From the NCBI GenBank assembly GCA_039720395.1, contig CM077833.1, positions 1,700,797 to 1,764,796 of the forward strand: a DNA stretch of 64,000 nucleotides. The letters run 5' to 3'. The notes below the pieces were generated by a model, which was given only the letters and a program-made list of their open reading frames with translations, did no database searches and was not told the origin of the DNA. This stretch comes from Liquidambar formosana (taxonomy: Eukaryota; Streptophyta; Magnoliopsida; Saxifragales; Altingiaceae). How positions within the stretch are numbered: position 1 is the stretch's first letter; each line of letters starts with the position of its first letter. This document shows positions 22,999 to 35,957 of this stretch, one piece after another. A program made the position numbers and the translations under genes.

Positions 22999-23286
22999 CT
23001 AATAAATGGCTATGTTTGTTGATGGAGGAGCGGGATGATCAGCCACAGATGAAGGAGGAGAAGTTGGCAGTGGAACCTCAGTCGTCAATTTATAGAAAGG
23101 GAACAAATCGGACCTAAAAATACAACTTGGTCTATGAATTGGACCTCCTTGCTTCCCATGACAATATGATTTAAACTCATCCGCCGCCCCTTGCAAGCAT
23201 TCGCTGCACTCATTCTGGGACAAATCCAGTGGGTTTCTCTTGGCGATTCTTTGATGGGTTTCTCTTGGCGAATCAAAGGCTTTCAT
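22999..23286 (-). pseudogene. cysteine-rich receptor-like kinase ectodomain (DUF26/Gnk2) exon fragment
   Basis: On the minus strand the reading contains LDLSQNECSECLQGAADEF, then CHGKQGGPIHRPSCIFRSDL and PFYK. This is the second half of a DUF26 (stress-antifungal, Gnk2-homologous) domain, with the C-x2-C pair and the downstream Cys residues in the usual spacing, followed by the Pro/Ser-rich segment that leads to the membrane span in CRKs. The first half of the domain, signal peptide, transmembrane segment and kinase are all absent, and a stop follows at the left end. A 17-bp direct duplication ('tcgccaagagaaaccca') sits at its 5' side. It looks like a stranded exon piece, not a working gene. 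Confidence 0.7.
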
Positions 23287-23620
23287 TGCCGGATCCTTGT
23301 GTCTTCCTTGAAGGCGATTGGGGGTTTTGGTGCTGTTAGGTTTTTATGGGGTTAAAGGTATTGTCTCAGATCCATCTCTGTTTTTTTGTTTTTTTATTTT
23401 TATTTTTATTTTTGCCGGTGTTCATGGGGTTCTTCAGGGGTTTAGAGTTTTTTACAATTGGGGGTTTGATTGGATTCTAAGTTTTTTACAAGTGGGGGTT
23501 TGATTGGCTATCTTTCCTACTTCTATGGCCAGTAGTCTCCCGGAAGAGATGGATGCTGTACGTTTGGTTGCGTAATATTTTCTCATAGAGTGGCATTGTG
23601 AAGGATTCCTTCATTCATAG
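23287..23620 (+). pseudogene. RRM-type ORF remnant (probable L1 LINE ORF1), part 1
   Basis: G/T-rich leader sequence leads to ATG at 23525 and a reading that begins MASSLPEEMDAVRLV. It then runs, after frame breaks, into 'KDSFIHS' at the Copia-1 insertion point. The continuation at 39920 completes an RNA-recognition motif with an RNP1-like box. Plant L1 elements commonly have an RRM in ORF1, and the later fragment fits that better than a host splicing factor; both remain possible. Only short conserved pieces remain. Confidence 0.45.
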
Positions 23621-23901
23621 TGTTGGTATTTGGATCAGGTTTTGACCCGACCCACAACCCATGGAGCGTCCACATGGTTTAATTGGATTAAAGGGTTATG
23701 TTTGTTGGGAACAGACATAAGATATACCCCATATATATGTGTGTGTCTGTTGAAAACAGTGACGTTAAGTGAAAGTATTCCAACCCTTTCTTCTCTCCCT
23801 TTCATCTCTTTGGCAACCATCACATTCGTTTCCAAGTACAAAGATCCGATTCGTTTCCGCTGAGGTATTCCGTATACCCATAATCTTGTAGTAATCTTAC
23901 A
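23621..23901 (+). repeat. Copia-1 5' LTR (internally deleted)
   Basis: 281 bp, against about 379 bp for the reassembled 3' LTR. Roughly 100 bp are missing after 'tttggcaaccat' and replaced by a few bases. The shared part includes 'gggaacagacataagatata' and the end 'gtagtaatcttaca'. Confidence 0.85.
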
Positions 23902-23902
23902 T

Positions 23903-23915
23903 TGGTAACAGAGCA
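23903..23915 (+). other. Copia-1 primer-binding site
   Basis: TGGTAACAGAGCA directly follows the 5' LTR. It differs at one position from TGGTATCAGAGC, the complement of the initiator-Met tRNA 3' end used by most plant copia elements. Confidence 0.75.
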
Positions 23916-25245
23916 TGGTTATTACTTATTTTCGCTCTTGTGATCATTGAGAATATGATCTGCATCATACATGAGTTTTTCTTCAAAACACAATTTTTGG
24001 GATTATTAAATTCATTTTTAAATATGGTGTTTTTATCCAAAATTTTTTTATAGGGCTTTGTTCCTCTATCTATCAAGAACTTCCCTCTAAAATTTTATGA
24101 AAAACCGTTCTGTGTTTTGGAAAAAAAATCAAAATTTTGTTTTATGAAATTGTAGTTTTTCAGAAACTTTGGGTCAATTTTCAATACAATTAAAGAAGTT
24201 TATAATGTATGAAATTTATATATTGCGAATGAAGTCCACTGCGTGAATAGTGGATTTCCCTTACTAAGTGTACCATTGTTTACTATAACACCAAATTTTT
24301 TTTGGCTACTATGTAAGTTTTTTTTAAGGACACAATGGTGCACCAAGTTCCATGAGATGCTTGAGTCGTCCATTTTATATCGTGGACCCCACAAAATTTT
24401 TTATGACTATTTTTATTTATTTATTTTTGGTCCCATGTGATAATAGTTTTATATTTATTTCATGCACTGTTTTGGCCTAAAATAAAAAAAAAAATTTCAT
24501 TTTCTTTTTTAATTCATGCATATTAATTAGCCTAATCAATTTACATAGTTTTATATTATGTTTTATTATTGTGATTGGGTTATTTTTTTGTATAATGTGT
24601 CCTAGGCTTTATTAACCTTTAAACTTTTTCCATAGATGGGAATATGGTTATTCCTCTATTCATTTAACACAATTTTTATTGTTTATTGTTTATTGTGTGA
24701 ATGGTTTATGTATGGATGGAGGCTTGGTATTGGTATTTTGTTGTGCTCATGGTTGGTGTTATTTATTTATTTATTTTGTGGATGGATAAAGGCATACGTC
24801 AAATATGTTGGTGAAGTGGCATCCCCATTTATTTTTTATTAGATTCTTTGTAATAGGGAATTTTGGATTTGTAATATTTGAGATGTATTATTTATTCATG
24901 GCTTTGTAAGGGGATGTGTTTCATTTTCACCAATATGTTTTAGAGGTTGCCTTGACATGATGCACCAAAATACCAAGGGCTTCAAGTGAAGCCCGTGCAC
25001 AAATATTGTGGACACATGGATATATATGCATGATTTAATTTGTGGAATTAAAGAAGTTAAGTTCTCTATTATTTTATTCAAAATCAATTGGATATGTTGT
25101 TCTAGCTTATGTAGTGGGAGATGACTACTAGACTGGTGAAATTTTCGATCTTACTATGTAGGTGGGGACATCATATACTAATTGGGTTTCTGAAATAAAA
25201 TTAAAATGTGTGCTAATGTCAACCCTGTGCAATAAATGTAGTGAA
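23916..25245 (+). other. Copia-1 leader, noncoding
   Basis: AT-rich untranslated leader between the primer site and gag; no conserved protein. Open frames here (for example 24636-24842) are T-rich chance frames. Confidence 0.6.
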
Positions 25246-27575
25246 ATGGCCTCTAAGAATGTTGTTGCTGACATCACCAAAGGAGAGGAATTAGATAGAA
25301 CTAATTATGACATGTGGCACAGGAAAATCTGATACTTGCTTAATGAACACACTGACCGAGACATGTGGGACCAATTGAAATTTTCCAAGATGAAGTGTTT
25401 TAACTGTGAAAAGTTGGGTCACTTTGCTCGTGAATGCATTGAGTCAAAGAAGATGGACCTCTAACACAACTTTCTCACTACTTATGTGTGTTCACATATA
25501 TTTATTGCTTATTCTCTCCACAGTTGGATTGTAGACATAGGAGCAACTAGACATGTAGCCAGAGATAGAGTTGGGTTTGTAGATTATAGAAAGATACCTG
25601 CAGGAATACAGTATGTTACTTTAGGTAATGGAACTCGAGAGGATGTTCTTGGTGTTGGTACTTATCAACTCAAGATGCGTCTGGGGCACACATTACTCCT
25701 CCATGATGTGCTTTATGCACTTGGTGTCTAATGTAATCTACTCTCAATTATTGCTTTGTTAGAACTTCGATTTACTTTTCATTTTGATGGTACATAATTG
25801 GATTTCTATTTAGATGGTAATTTGTATGGACATGGACATCTATCTAATACTTTTATGTTAGATTTGGATTTTTCCTCATGTTCTTATGTGGCTTGTGATG
25901 ATAATGCTTTTGATTCCGTGAAATGGCATGCTAGACTTGGACACATAGGAAAGATAAAATGGTTAGACTAGCTAGAGAAGGCTTATTGGGGTCTCTCGCT
26001 AAAGTGAGCCAACCTATGTGTGAGTGTTGTTTAGCAAGAAAAGCCTATAGGAAGCCTTTTAGGAAGGCACCTAGGGATCATATCCTTTAGACCTTGTCCA
26101 TTCTGACATTTGTGGACTTATGAATATGAAGGCATGCTATGGCGTTTATTATCTTCTCACCTTTATAGACGATTATTCGCATATTCTTTTAACTGCAGCC
26201 TACATCCTTAATCGTGTGCCTTCTAAGTCAATTCCTACAACCCCATACGAGTTATGGAATGGCACAAAGCCTAATTTAGAGTATATGCAGCCTTGGGGTT
26301 GTGTAGGTTATGTTCACAATTCTTCCCACAAGTATGGGAAACTTGGCCCTAGAGCAAATAAACAAATTTTTTATTCAATAGTCTGATTGCTCTAAGGGTT
26401 ATGTGATGTATGGTGAACATCCTAATGGTAGAATGACTAAAATAGAGTTTCAAAATGTCAATTTTATGGAAAATGATTTTCTAAACATTGGTGAAGTGAA
26501 GAAAGATATTGAACTTTATAAGTTATAAGAATCTAAGGAAGTTATACCATCTTTGGGCAAAGGTGGGGAATTAAAAACTCGTCCTGAAATCGCCAAAGAT
26601 AGTTGGAGTAACTTGCCTCCTAGTGGGAGTGTACCACTAGAAATTGGCTCATAAGGGTCTCAGTTACGTAGAAGCGAATGTGGAGTATTTCCTCGTCGTC
26701 GTTTTGAGATTGAAGAGGAATTCTTTTTGTGTGCTCCGTTGGACCCTAATGATATAGATGAGCCTACTTTTTATGAAGAAGCTTTAGCTTCACCTAACTC
26801 TACAGAATGGTTAGGTGCTATAAAGGATTAAATGAATTTCATGGCTGAAATTCAAGTCTAGGAATTGGTAAATGGACAAGAGCGCAAAGTATGCCACCGC
26901 CTTAAGTGTTCCATTTATTGCCTCAAGAAATCATTTCACAAACTAATGAGGAAAAGAAGAAAATAGAAACGGTTCCCTATGTGAGTGTAGTTGGTAGTTT
27001 GATGTATGCTATGTTGTGTACTCGACTGAATATATGCATCGCAGTGGTTATGGTTATGGTCAGTCATTATTAGAGTAACCCAAGACGTGTTCATTAAGAA
27101 GTAGTTAAGAGGATTTTTCGTTATTTTCGTGGGACAACATATCACATTCTTTACTATCAGGGTGGAGACATGAGATTGGGTTAGTGATGCGGCTATTTCT
27201 TGGTATAGAAAGAAACAAACCTGAATTGTTTTGTCCACGTTAGAGTTAGTATATGTTGCTTGTTCTATGGCAATACGATTGTTTGGGTGAGTAGATTCTT
27301 CCAGTGTCTTAGGATCTCTGCTCTTGCAGATGAAGCCGTAATGATTTATATTAACAATATGGTAGCCTTAGCGTACACTAAGGACCCCAAATATCATGGA
27401 AGAACTAAACACAAAGACATTCGTTTTCACTACATTTATGATATTGTTGCAAAAGGGGAGGTGGTCTTATAGCATATCTCCACCACTAGGAATGTGAATG
27501 ATCTTCTTACCAAAACCATAGCTAGAGATGCATTTCAGGCCCATTTTAGAGGTTTGGGACTTTATAGGTTTTGAT
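25246..27575 (+). pseudogene. Copia-1 gag-pol remnants
   Basis: Gag starts at 25246 (MASKNVVADITKGEELD) and is cut to about 40 codons. It jumps at 25390 to the CCHC knuckle CFNCEKLGHFAREC. Protease at about 25525 reads WIVDIGATRHVARD, with isoleucine where D-S-G is expected. Pre-integrase (VKWHARLGHIGKIKW) is near 25918. Integrase passes from LLTFIDDYSH straight to AAYILNRVPSK (about 26165-26215), so most of the catalytic core is deleted. The C-terminal block has TPYELWNGTKPNLEYMQPWG. RT is reduced to its N-terminal edge (about 26745-26850). RNase H remains at 27330-27560 (MVALAYTKDPKYHGRTKHKD). Many stops; not functional. Confidence 0.8.
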
Positions 27576-28690
27576 GTAGATTTGGACACCTTATTGATTT
27601 TGATGTATTTGATTATTTGACATCTATGTTTATGAGTATCTTATGCATATGAGTTTATATTATGGTGTAATTGATACTATAATCTAGCACACATTTTATG
27701 TTGATGTCACCAGGCTTAGATCAGCCCACTCACACGGGTGATCACCCTGGCGCTTAGATAGCAAGCAGGATGAGACAATTATCTTGGCATTTAGAAAGTG
27801 AGCAAGATAGATATTTTGTTGATGCTTATAGAGCGAACAAAATATTATTTTTGGAAATGTCGCCTTAGTTGAGCTAAGATGAGACTTATTAAAGTCACAT
27901 GAAGTGATTCCACAACTTCATAAAGCCTGAATAGAGCCAAATGTGAGATCTTAGATAGGCACTTGATAAGTGACTGGGCTAAGAAACTCAAGTTAGATGC
28001 TTGTATAGCGACTAGGCTAAGATTCGTATGGCGTTTGAGTGTGACAGGCCCAAACCTAGTAGGAGCTCCGCCGTAGCATACATATCATACTATATGTGCT
28101 ATAGACAACCATTTAAGGGAATGGCTGGATAAATCCCCGCCCTAGCATTGTGTGAGCCCTAATAGATCAAATCGTGATCTATACTGTGCCCTTTGAACTT
28201 GGGACTATGCCATGAAATAAGGACTCGATGTCGCTACTTTAGCATGAAATCCAAGGGCCATAAAAAAATACGGTCCAGCAGACCATGTCTAGGAAAGCGG
28301 TCAAGTCTAAATTGATTGGCATGAGTAGCTAGGGAAGATTGTTTGATATTACACCATTGTCTTGTAGCTCATAGTCCGGACGGTTATGTCAAATGCGTTT
28401 TGATATAATCATGAATACAAGTACAATGTTTGAGGTTGAGCATGATTTTTTGGATTATAACCATGAGGGGTTAAAATATGCTTGATATGGTGTGATAGAA
28501 TAGTCTGGGCATAGACAAGATTTTTCGAGTGATGTGCTATGTTAGTTAGATGGTGACTTAATATAGCACTCCTACCTTACACCTTCTCATCAGGTCGCAT
28601 GCTCCATTTTCTGTATGAGAAGAGGATTGGAAACGAGATAGAGAAGAAACCATTTAGTAGACATGTTACCCAAAGTGGACGAGTAGGAGA
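27576..28690 (+). other. Copia-1 3' noncoding region and polypurine tract
   Basis: About 1.1 kb with no coding similarity. It ends in the purine-rich 'gtggacgagtaggaga' immediately before the 3' LTR, the expected plus-strand primer. Phrases such as 'gcttagatagc' / 'gcatttagaaagtgag' recur around 27750-28010. Confidence 0.65.
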
Positions 28691-28753
28691 TGTTAGTATT
28701 TGGATTGGATTTTGACCCAACCCACAACCCATGGAGCGTCCACATGGGTTAAT
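28691..28753 (+). repeat. Copia-1 3' LTR, first part
   Basis: Starts TGTTAGTATTTGGATTGG and matches the 5' LTR until it is interrupted at 28753 by Copia-2; the last five bases (TTAAT) are the target site of Copia-2. Confidence 0.9.
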
Positions 28754-30410
28754 TATTAGGATTATACCCTAGAGCCAATCATAGAGATGATCGTTTAGGG
28801 ATTAGGAACAATCATTTGATTTCATTTATGTATGTCACATTTATTATTGATTTAATAAAAGGGCTTATTCTATTATGTTTATATGCATAATTTATATTTA
28901 CATAATATGTCCATGGAGTTAGAGTTGAGAATATAGACTTACAAAGAGTTGTAATTTTGAGACTGTAGATATATCTCTGTACTAAACTCCTAAATCATTC
29001 CTAGTTGAAGGTTCACTATGATGGACAACAATGAACCATAGGACTAGCACTTGTTAGGTTGACTCTATAGGAGGATAGCTGGTCTCAAGCTATTTGTGTG
29101 GAGACACTACAACTAATAGGTGGGTGCCTATTAATAGAATAGGTACACTAAATGTGACCAAAGATATGAGATAAACTGAATGGAGTTTTAACCTGCCTGT
29201 CAATCAGTTTCTCATTGTTATAGTGGTACAAGTAATCCATAGACCTGAGACACCATAGTTGTCTTGTGCATGTAGCTTTAGAAGTTTGATAACACTAAGT
29301 GCAAATCCTTATAGGGGTCTGCAAGGGTGTTCATTGGCCCTACTGCTATATGTATGAAGGCATGTGAGTGATCAACAAGGAATCCGTCACTCTCAGGAAA
29401 AAGAGAGAGAATGTCTCATATAGCAATCATAATATAACTCATTAAATCCATGGCTATGGTAGGATGAATATGAAAAGAGTTTCATGAGTTCATCAATGAG
29501 TTGATATCTATGAATGAGTATAAAGTAATTGAACTAGGGACTTGACAGACTTCCATGTCCTATTGGTTCAATTGGAGACATTGTGTAGATGGAAGGATGT
29601 AATTGTAACCTATAAACTATAACAGAAGGGTTCTTTGTTAGATACTTATTCACCTCATTAAGGACAACACCATGAACCATATGCTAGGTGTTATTCATGG
29701 TTAGTAGAAGCCCTAATTGATATAAGTGAGTTATAATCAATTAGGGAATTGGAAGGAGTTCCAATTAGACCCCAAATGGAAAGAGTTCCATTATGCACGC
29801 CTCGTGCTATTCCTACTACTTGATGATGTGAACCCAATGGGTCACACACTGATCATGCAAGAAGGGCTTTAAAGTCTATGAGAGAAAGGGTTTTAGTGAA
29901 TAAAGAATAGTTCTTTATAGGTCTATTTGTATTTGATACAAATAATAGGGGTTAATGTGTAATTAAGTGTAATTACACATAACCCTATTAGGATTTCTTC
30001 TCTATGGCCAACCCCCTTTAGTGGGCTGCATATATAAGTCACACTTATGTGTGACATGGGATAATGCTTGCACACTCCCAACCCTAGTCGTCCAAAGAGT
30101 TGGAGGCTCTCTTTTCTCTCTCTCTCTTCTCCACCTTTAGCAACAACAAGGAAGAAGAAAGAAAAGGCTTGAAGCTCTAGCTAGGTGTGGATACCGTTGG
30201 AGGCAGCACACTTGGGCTGCTCATTCACCGTTGTCCGGATTCAAAGCTTGGAGCAAAAAGGAGAAGACATTCAAACTGTAAGTGTTCTAACCCTCTTCGT
30301 AGTTAGGGTTTGATTTTGTATTAGACATAGTTAGATTCATGGGATTGGGAATTGTAGGAAAAATTTTTATATTCCGCACTTCTATTTTTCCTCTTGTTCG
30401 ATTCCCAATA
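28754..30410 (+). repeat. Copia-2 5' LTR
   Basis: 1657 bp, start mutated to TATTAGGATTATACC (TGTTAGG in the other copy), end ...GATTCCCAATA. It has TATATAAG near 30031 and a CT-rich stretch (30112-30130) after it, as in a plant leader. The same family recurs at 61996-63689 on the minus strand. Confidence 0.93.
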
Positions 30411-30411
30411 G

Positions 30412-30424
30412 TGGTATCAGAGCC
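30412..30424 (+). other. Copia-2 primer-binding site (initiator-Met tRNA type)
   Basis: TGGTATCAGAGCC one base after the 5' LTR, the canonical plant copia primer-binding site. Confidence 0.9.
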
Positions 30425-31836
30425 ATGATTATGCGTAATACAAAATACATATGGGCTGGTAATTATGGTGTGGTTGAATGATTCAAAAATCTGGAAAATT
30501 TTTCTGCATAATTGGTTTTCCTCCATGGCTGAACCTAGGGTTTGGAACCCTAGGTCAATTCTCTTCTACTCCCCTTCTAATTGATGGTTAAGTGTAGCCA
30601 TGGATGCAATAGGTTGCATAGGGTGTGAGTTTGGAGAAGAAGAATAAGGAAACTAGGGTTTTATAAAACTGTTATGAACAGTTTTCATGGTAGCCATGAA
30701 AAACCGTCATCTTGTTTTGCATGCCAAAATCAGAGTTCTTTTCAAAATTTTAGAGCCATATATGGTTAGAAAGCTCTTCGAATTAGCTTTCCAACCCAGC
30801 AAACAGTGCGTCAATGTGAGTGCTGTAGTGAAAGTTATGAATTTTTTACTACAGGCTGTCTGGAAAGACAGTTTTGCTCAGGAATGATACAATAGCCACA
30901 ACTTTGAGTTTTTGATGGAGATCAAAGGCATGGAAATGGTTGACACCACTTTGGTTATGTTCTAGACATGGTAGGGAAGGGTTCCCAAGCATTTAGATGC
31001 ATAATAATTGGATTAAGATGCTAGAACAGAAGGAAGAAGGAGAAGAACACCATGGAGGTTGAATCTGGGTTTTAGAACCCAGAGGTTCTTGCAATTAATT
31101 TTAATTAAAGCTTCTGTATTTATGATGGCAATCCATTGTAGGATTATTATATATCATGTGTATATGATTTTCTTTAAGTTTCAAAAATGTTTTGATGGAA
31201 AAAGATTCAAAAAGTTTGAAAATTTTTCATGAACAGCATAGCAGAATTTTTCTGCAGAAAAGTCATCAATGGAGTTTTGATTAGAACTTGAGTTAGGGAA
31301 CTCCAAATTGCATGAAACCAATTGCATTAGTTTCCTAAGACATGTAGGATACTAGGAAAATTCGTTTGGTAGCCTGAATTAATCATCTTGCTGGGTTTTA
31401 AATCAATTTCTGACCATGGACAGTATACTGCCAAATTCTGGGCAGCGTACTGTTGTTTTAATTGTTTAGAACAATTGGTGATGATTTGATCATCCAAACC
31501 TCTTCTATTAGCTTAGTATTTCATGTAGGGACATTATACAAAAGCTGGTTTCAATGGAGGAGTCGAATTGATAAGGTTTTAGAAGCAATTGTGACCTTAA
31601 AGGTCTGCAACAATGGCACCAGCAATGGGTTTTGGAAACCCTAATTGATTTTGATGAAGGCAGCCACTTGGACCACTTCTCACGTGTCCAGAGGCTTGGC
31701 ACACACCCCTTAGTAGTGGCGGCTGCACAGGGTTAATGATGAAATCCTAATTTTGAGTTAATGATGAAACCCTAATTTCATTATGGCATTAATTAAAACC
31801 CTAATTGAACTATTAATTACCTTCATTAAAGAGTTA

Positions 31837-32051
31837 ATGATTGGTCATTAAATGACCAATCATGGTTATTAATTGTTAGGGCATAATTAATACCATTAAT
31901 GATGTCTAGGGTTAGGGTTTTAGAAACCCTAATTAGTGTAATTAATTAAGAGTAATTAATACCCTATTTGGCATTAATTAAACCCTAATCCTTATCATAA
32001 ATACCGTATGAACCTAGGGTTTTAATGATTGGTCATTAAATGACCAATCAT
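31837..32051. repeat. two copies of a perfect 27-bp palindrome in the Copia-2 leader
   Basis: ATGATTGGTCATT, one A, then AATGACCAATCAT occurs at 31837-31863 and 32025-32051, each a perfect inverted repeat with a one-base centre. Related AT-rich inverted phrases lie between them. Confidence 0.95.
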
Positions 32052-33343
32052 AAGGCATTTAATGATTAGGGTTATGCATTTAGGGTTTAGGGTTTTAGGA
32101 AACCCTAATACACAAATTCATCATTTAATTGATTTTATTTAATTCCTAAATTAATTATTTAATTAATATTGATTAATTTTATAATGTTTTAAATGGTTTA
32201 AAACACAATTAGGGATTAAATTAAAATCTAGAAATTCTTAATTAAATGAAATTGTTTTATTTAATTAAGGAAACCCTAATATTAGATATTAGAGTTATTT
32301 TAGGAAACTTTAAATGTTTCAATTGATTTGATTGATTGAAACTAAATATCTTAAATGCTAAGACTTAATTAAATTCTAGAAATTTTGTAAAACCTAATGA
32401 GATTAGGATACTTTAATGAGATTAATGTAAATCATTCAAGAGAATTACCATAATGCCCATATGTTTTAATGCTTACAGTTTTTCATTACTTTATGCAATA
32501 TATGTTTGTGATTGGATGATGATTATGGACTATACCCCTTAAACCAATTGTGATTGGCCGTCTTATGAATGGGTTGTAATAATTTTTCAAGAGTTGTAAT
32601 TTTATTATGGTGATGTAATTTCTTATTTGGGGCTTACATGCCACCTTCCCTCTCTCTCTATCATTCTCTTATGTACCCCACATTCCCCCTATGTATCCCT
32701 TTCTATATATTATGTAAATGTTATGTAATCGAGAGTGCACTAAGGAGCATGGTGGACCTAAAGGAGTATGATGGAGCCCAACAAGCCAATGGTGGAGACC
32801 ATCAAGCCAAGGGAGCAGATTGAAGGACTTGAAAGCTTAGAGAAGTGTTTCAAGAAAGCATGCATGTTTCGAATGTGTTATTTTACGATCACCTACACCC
32901 ACCTTAGACCTTGGATTCAATCTATTGGCTTGGATTGAATCTTCTTAAAGTCCATAATCATCATAGTGGGAGCTTTTAATGAGATTAATAGTGATAGCTC
33001 AAAATCCATAGATCGTTATATGTCTCCTTCTAGGGACTAATATCGATAAGTGGATTATTATTATTATTATTATGTTGTTCAGTTTTTATTTATATGCATG
33101 AGATGTATGTTAATTTGATGAGACCCTTTAAAAACCCCTCTTCTTTTAATATTAAGTTGTAAATGGAGAATACATTAGGGAATGGATTCTTCATTTCTTT
33201 CCATCATTATAGGATCATCTAACGTCCCTTAATGTGGGTATCTGGCTACAGACATATAGGAGCTACCCATGTTAAAGACATTACTTGAAACTATCATATA
33301 TGAGATATCATGGGGTGCCTAAACTGGTATATACCAAGAAACT

Positions 33344-33540
33344 AACATGTGAGGTATATATTTGGCGAAACATACCTGTGTGAATGATGGGTTTAACTTA
33401 ATTAGGGAAGTATTCCAAGAAACTAACATGTGAGGAATATGTACCTAGAGGCAAAACGATTGGAACTTGCTTATGAAGCAATAGACAAGGAGTTGTCTTC
33501 TTATTATGGGTTAGAAGCCAAGAAACTAACATGTGAGGCT
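33344..33540 (+). repeat. three dispersed copies of a ~21-bp phrase
   Basis: 'aagaaactaacatgtgagg' preceded by CC (or C-C-A) recurs at about 33344, 33414 and 33518, each time followed by different sequence. Confidence 0.9.
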
Positions 33541-34859
33541 TCTAGGTCATAGTGGGACCCCAATCCCCATTAATGAATGAGATTCTCAAATTCCATTAGA
33601 GGGTGTATAGAATTTGATAAAATAGTGGGAGGTACCATATGATTAAAGACCCAATCATTATGGATAAAAATGAAATCTAATTCTCTGTTTATGTAGATTA
33701 CCTAATTACTCACCTCAAAACCCCTATTTCCTAATATACAGGATATTAATAGTTTGAGTAAGCTCGATTTCTTTGATTGACTTAGGAAATTGAAAATTGT
33801 TCTCAATTTCAAAAGATTGTTTATATGCTATTAGCCTTTTCTTAAAAGCCCTCCATAAAACATCCTAAGAAGAAAAAGACACTATGCACAATTAGCATCT
33901 TGTTGCCATGCTATATGATAGTATTGATGACTAATGAGCTTCGGAAGCAAAATTAGTCAATGCAAGTGCCTTTGATGTCTTACATCACATACAAAGGTTG
34001 TATAGTGAGTAAAATAATACTATAAAGTATAGTACTTATGAAGGACTTCTTCTAGACTAGGATGTAACAAAGGTTGTTTATTAATAATCATTCTTTTGAA
34101 AAATGATTAATCACATTAGCTTGAGAAGCTAGATATGATTTAAAAATGGAAGCATAGAGAGAAGCAAGTCTTGAAAAGTCAAAGACAAAGAAATATAATT
34201 ATTTTGTAGTAAATATAAGGTATTGAAAAGGGAACTTGATAAAGTATCAATTTTCCTAGAAGAACCAAACTTTTGAAGTTTTGGTTCATGCTCTAAACTA
34301 AATTGTTGGTTAGTTCTGCTTCCTGGTTTTTGGATTCTAGTGTAATCTAAATGGAAGCAGAAAGTTAAGTAGATAATAAGTTACCTTTTAAAATTTTAAT
34401 AGAGCAAGAGTTGCTAGATTAATTTTGGAACTTATTTCTTAACTAGGTCATTTAAGACATTCTAGAAATTTGATTTCTAAATTTAAATGACTAATTAGAA
34501 TGAATGCAAAGTATTTAAAGAATACAAGAGATGTAGAAACTCTCATTTAAATGTAGCAAACATGACTTGGTTATGAGATGACCAAGTCCATCTTTTACTT
34601 GGTGAAGTGAAAGAGTTACATTTATAATTTGACTAATACATTGTGATGCATATAGTCATACAGAGCATGCATTCAATTACAGTAGATTGCTCTTAGAATA
34701 CCATTGCTCAATGGTGAATCTAAGAGAACGAATTGAACCCTATTAAGATATGGTTTGATCCATGATGAGTTTTACTAATGTATCCATCTAGGATATACCT
34801 TAAAATTGCTACATATTGATAATTTAGGGTTCACTCCAATTTTGTCCCAATTATATCAG

Positions 34860-35957
34860 ATATGATATGGAAAGAAACCCGACTTAAAGATGTTAAGGCT
34901 TGGGATTGTGCTACGTATGTCTAGAGACATAATGTAGACAATCTAGAAATAAGGTCAAGTAAGTGTTGAATTGTGGTATATCCTAAAGAGTGGTTGGGAT
35001 AGTATTTCTATTACCCTAATGAACAAAAGTTGTCCATTAGGATGTTTGCTAGATTTTCTTGAGAAAGAGTTCATTAAAAAAGATGCAAAAGTAGATAGAA
35101 TTTACAGAATTGTTTGTAAAGCCACAAACCAACAAAGATCCAACCCTTGCCCTTGTTGAGGCAAAACCTTTAATTACACCACAGTCCTTTCATGGATCAA
35201 ATTGGATATTTTTCAACATATAAGAGATACGGTATCTCTATTAATATGTGTAAGAATAGTTCTATGGTGATAAAGATCACTAAAATAATCCTATTGATTA
35301 TGATTAGGCGATGTTTGACATCAACTCGAGAAATGACTAAAAGTCATTAAATCCAATATGGTTAGGTGGAGACCTAGAAGGCTAGGCTATTTGAGAATAT
35401 TTCAACATAGGCAAAAGGTTGTCTATAAAGAAACTTGTTTGATAATAGTTATGCTGAAATCCATCATTTGGATCTTGTAATCTATAAACACACATTTTGA
35501 AATATAAGATATGTCAAAAAGGATATAAAGATGTTATATCCAATGGTGAAAAACCATAAAAGTGTGTAAGTTATAGAAGTTACAAGATTCTCATAATTAG
35601 AACATCTATAAAGTTGAAGTAATCAAATTGTTTGATTTCTCTCATTGTATAGATGGACCATGAGTGTATAAAAGGTTAGTGGAAGTGTGATCGTTTTTCT
35701 TTATCCTATCAATAAGATGACATCCTAATCATTATGAATGATATATAAATGTTATCTAATGTGAAGTTTTAGTTTTTGAGAAAAACTTCTTCATGAAAGA
35801 TTTGGCAGAAGCATCCAACAAAATCTATAGAGATAGATCATATAGATTGCTAAGTATCTCCAAATCATTAAACATAGTTGAAATGTTGAAGGAGTTCAAC
35901 ATAGAGAATTCTAAGGGAGGTCTGATTTACTTCAGATAAGAATTCATTATTCAAGGG
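34860..35957 (+). pseudogene. Copia-2 integrase C-terminus and reverse transcriptase remnants
   Basis: Around 34885-34995 the three frames together read as the integrase C-terminal block of copia (RLKAWDCATYV, then DNLEIRSSKC and VVYPKE). At 35790-35933 a clean stretch, MKDLAEASNKIYRDRSYRLL then SISKSLNIVEMLKEFNIENS, matches the copia RT thumb region. The catalytic FLYVDD-type block before it is not intact. The frame ends at a stop just before the solo LTR insertion at 35958. Confidence 0.65.

Larger units (their letters stand above)
30425..34860 (+). other. Copia-2 leader and decayed 5' coding region
   Basis: No open frame of meaningful length. 31740-32110 is dense in short palindromes and 'gggttttaggaaaccctaat' phrases; 33058-33073 is (ATT)n; 33344-33540 holds a thrice-repeated phrase. 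Any gag is too decayed to recognise. Confidence 0.55.

Noticed and set aside
23635..23916. Minus-strand 93-codon frame, similar to one at 39616-40032
   Set aside because: Antisense readings of the Copia-1 LTR; similarity reflects the LTR pair, not a gene family.
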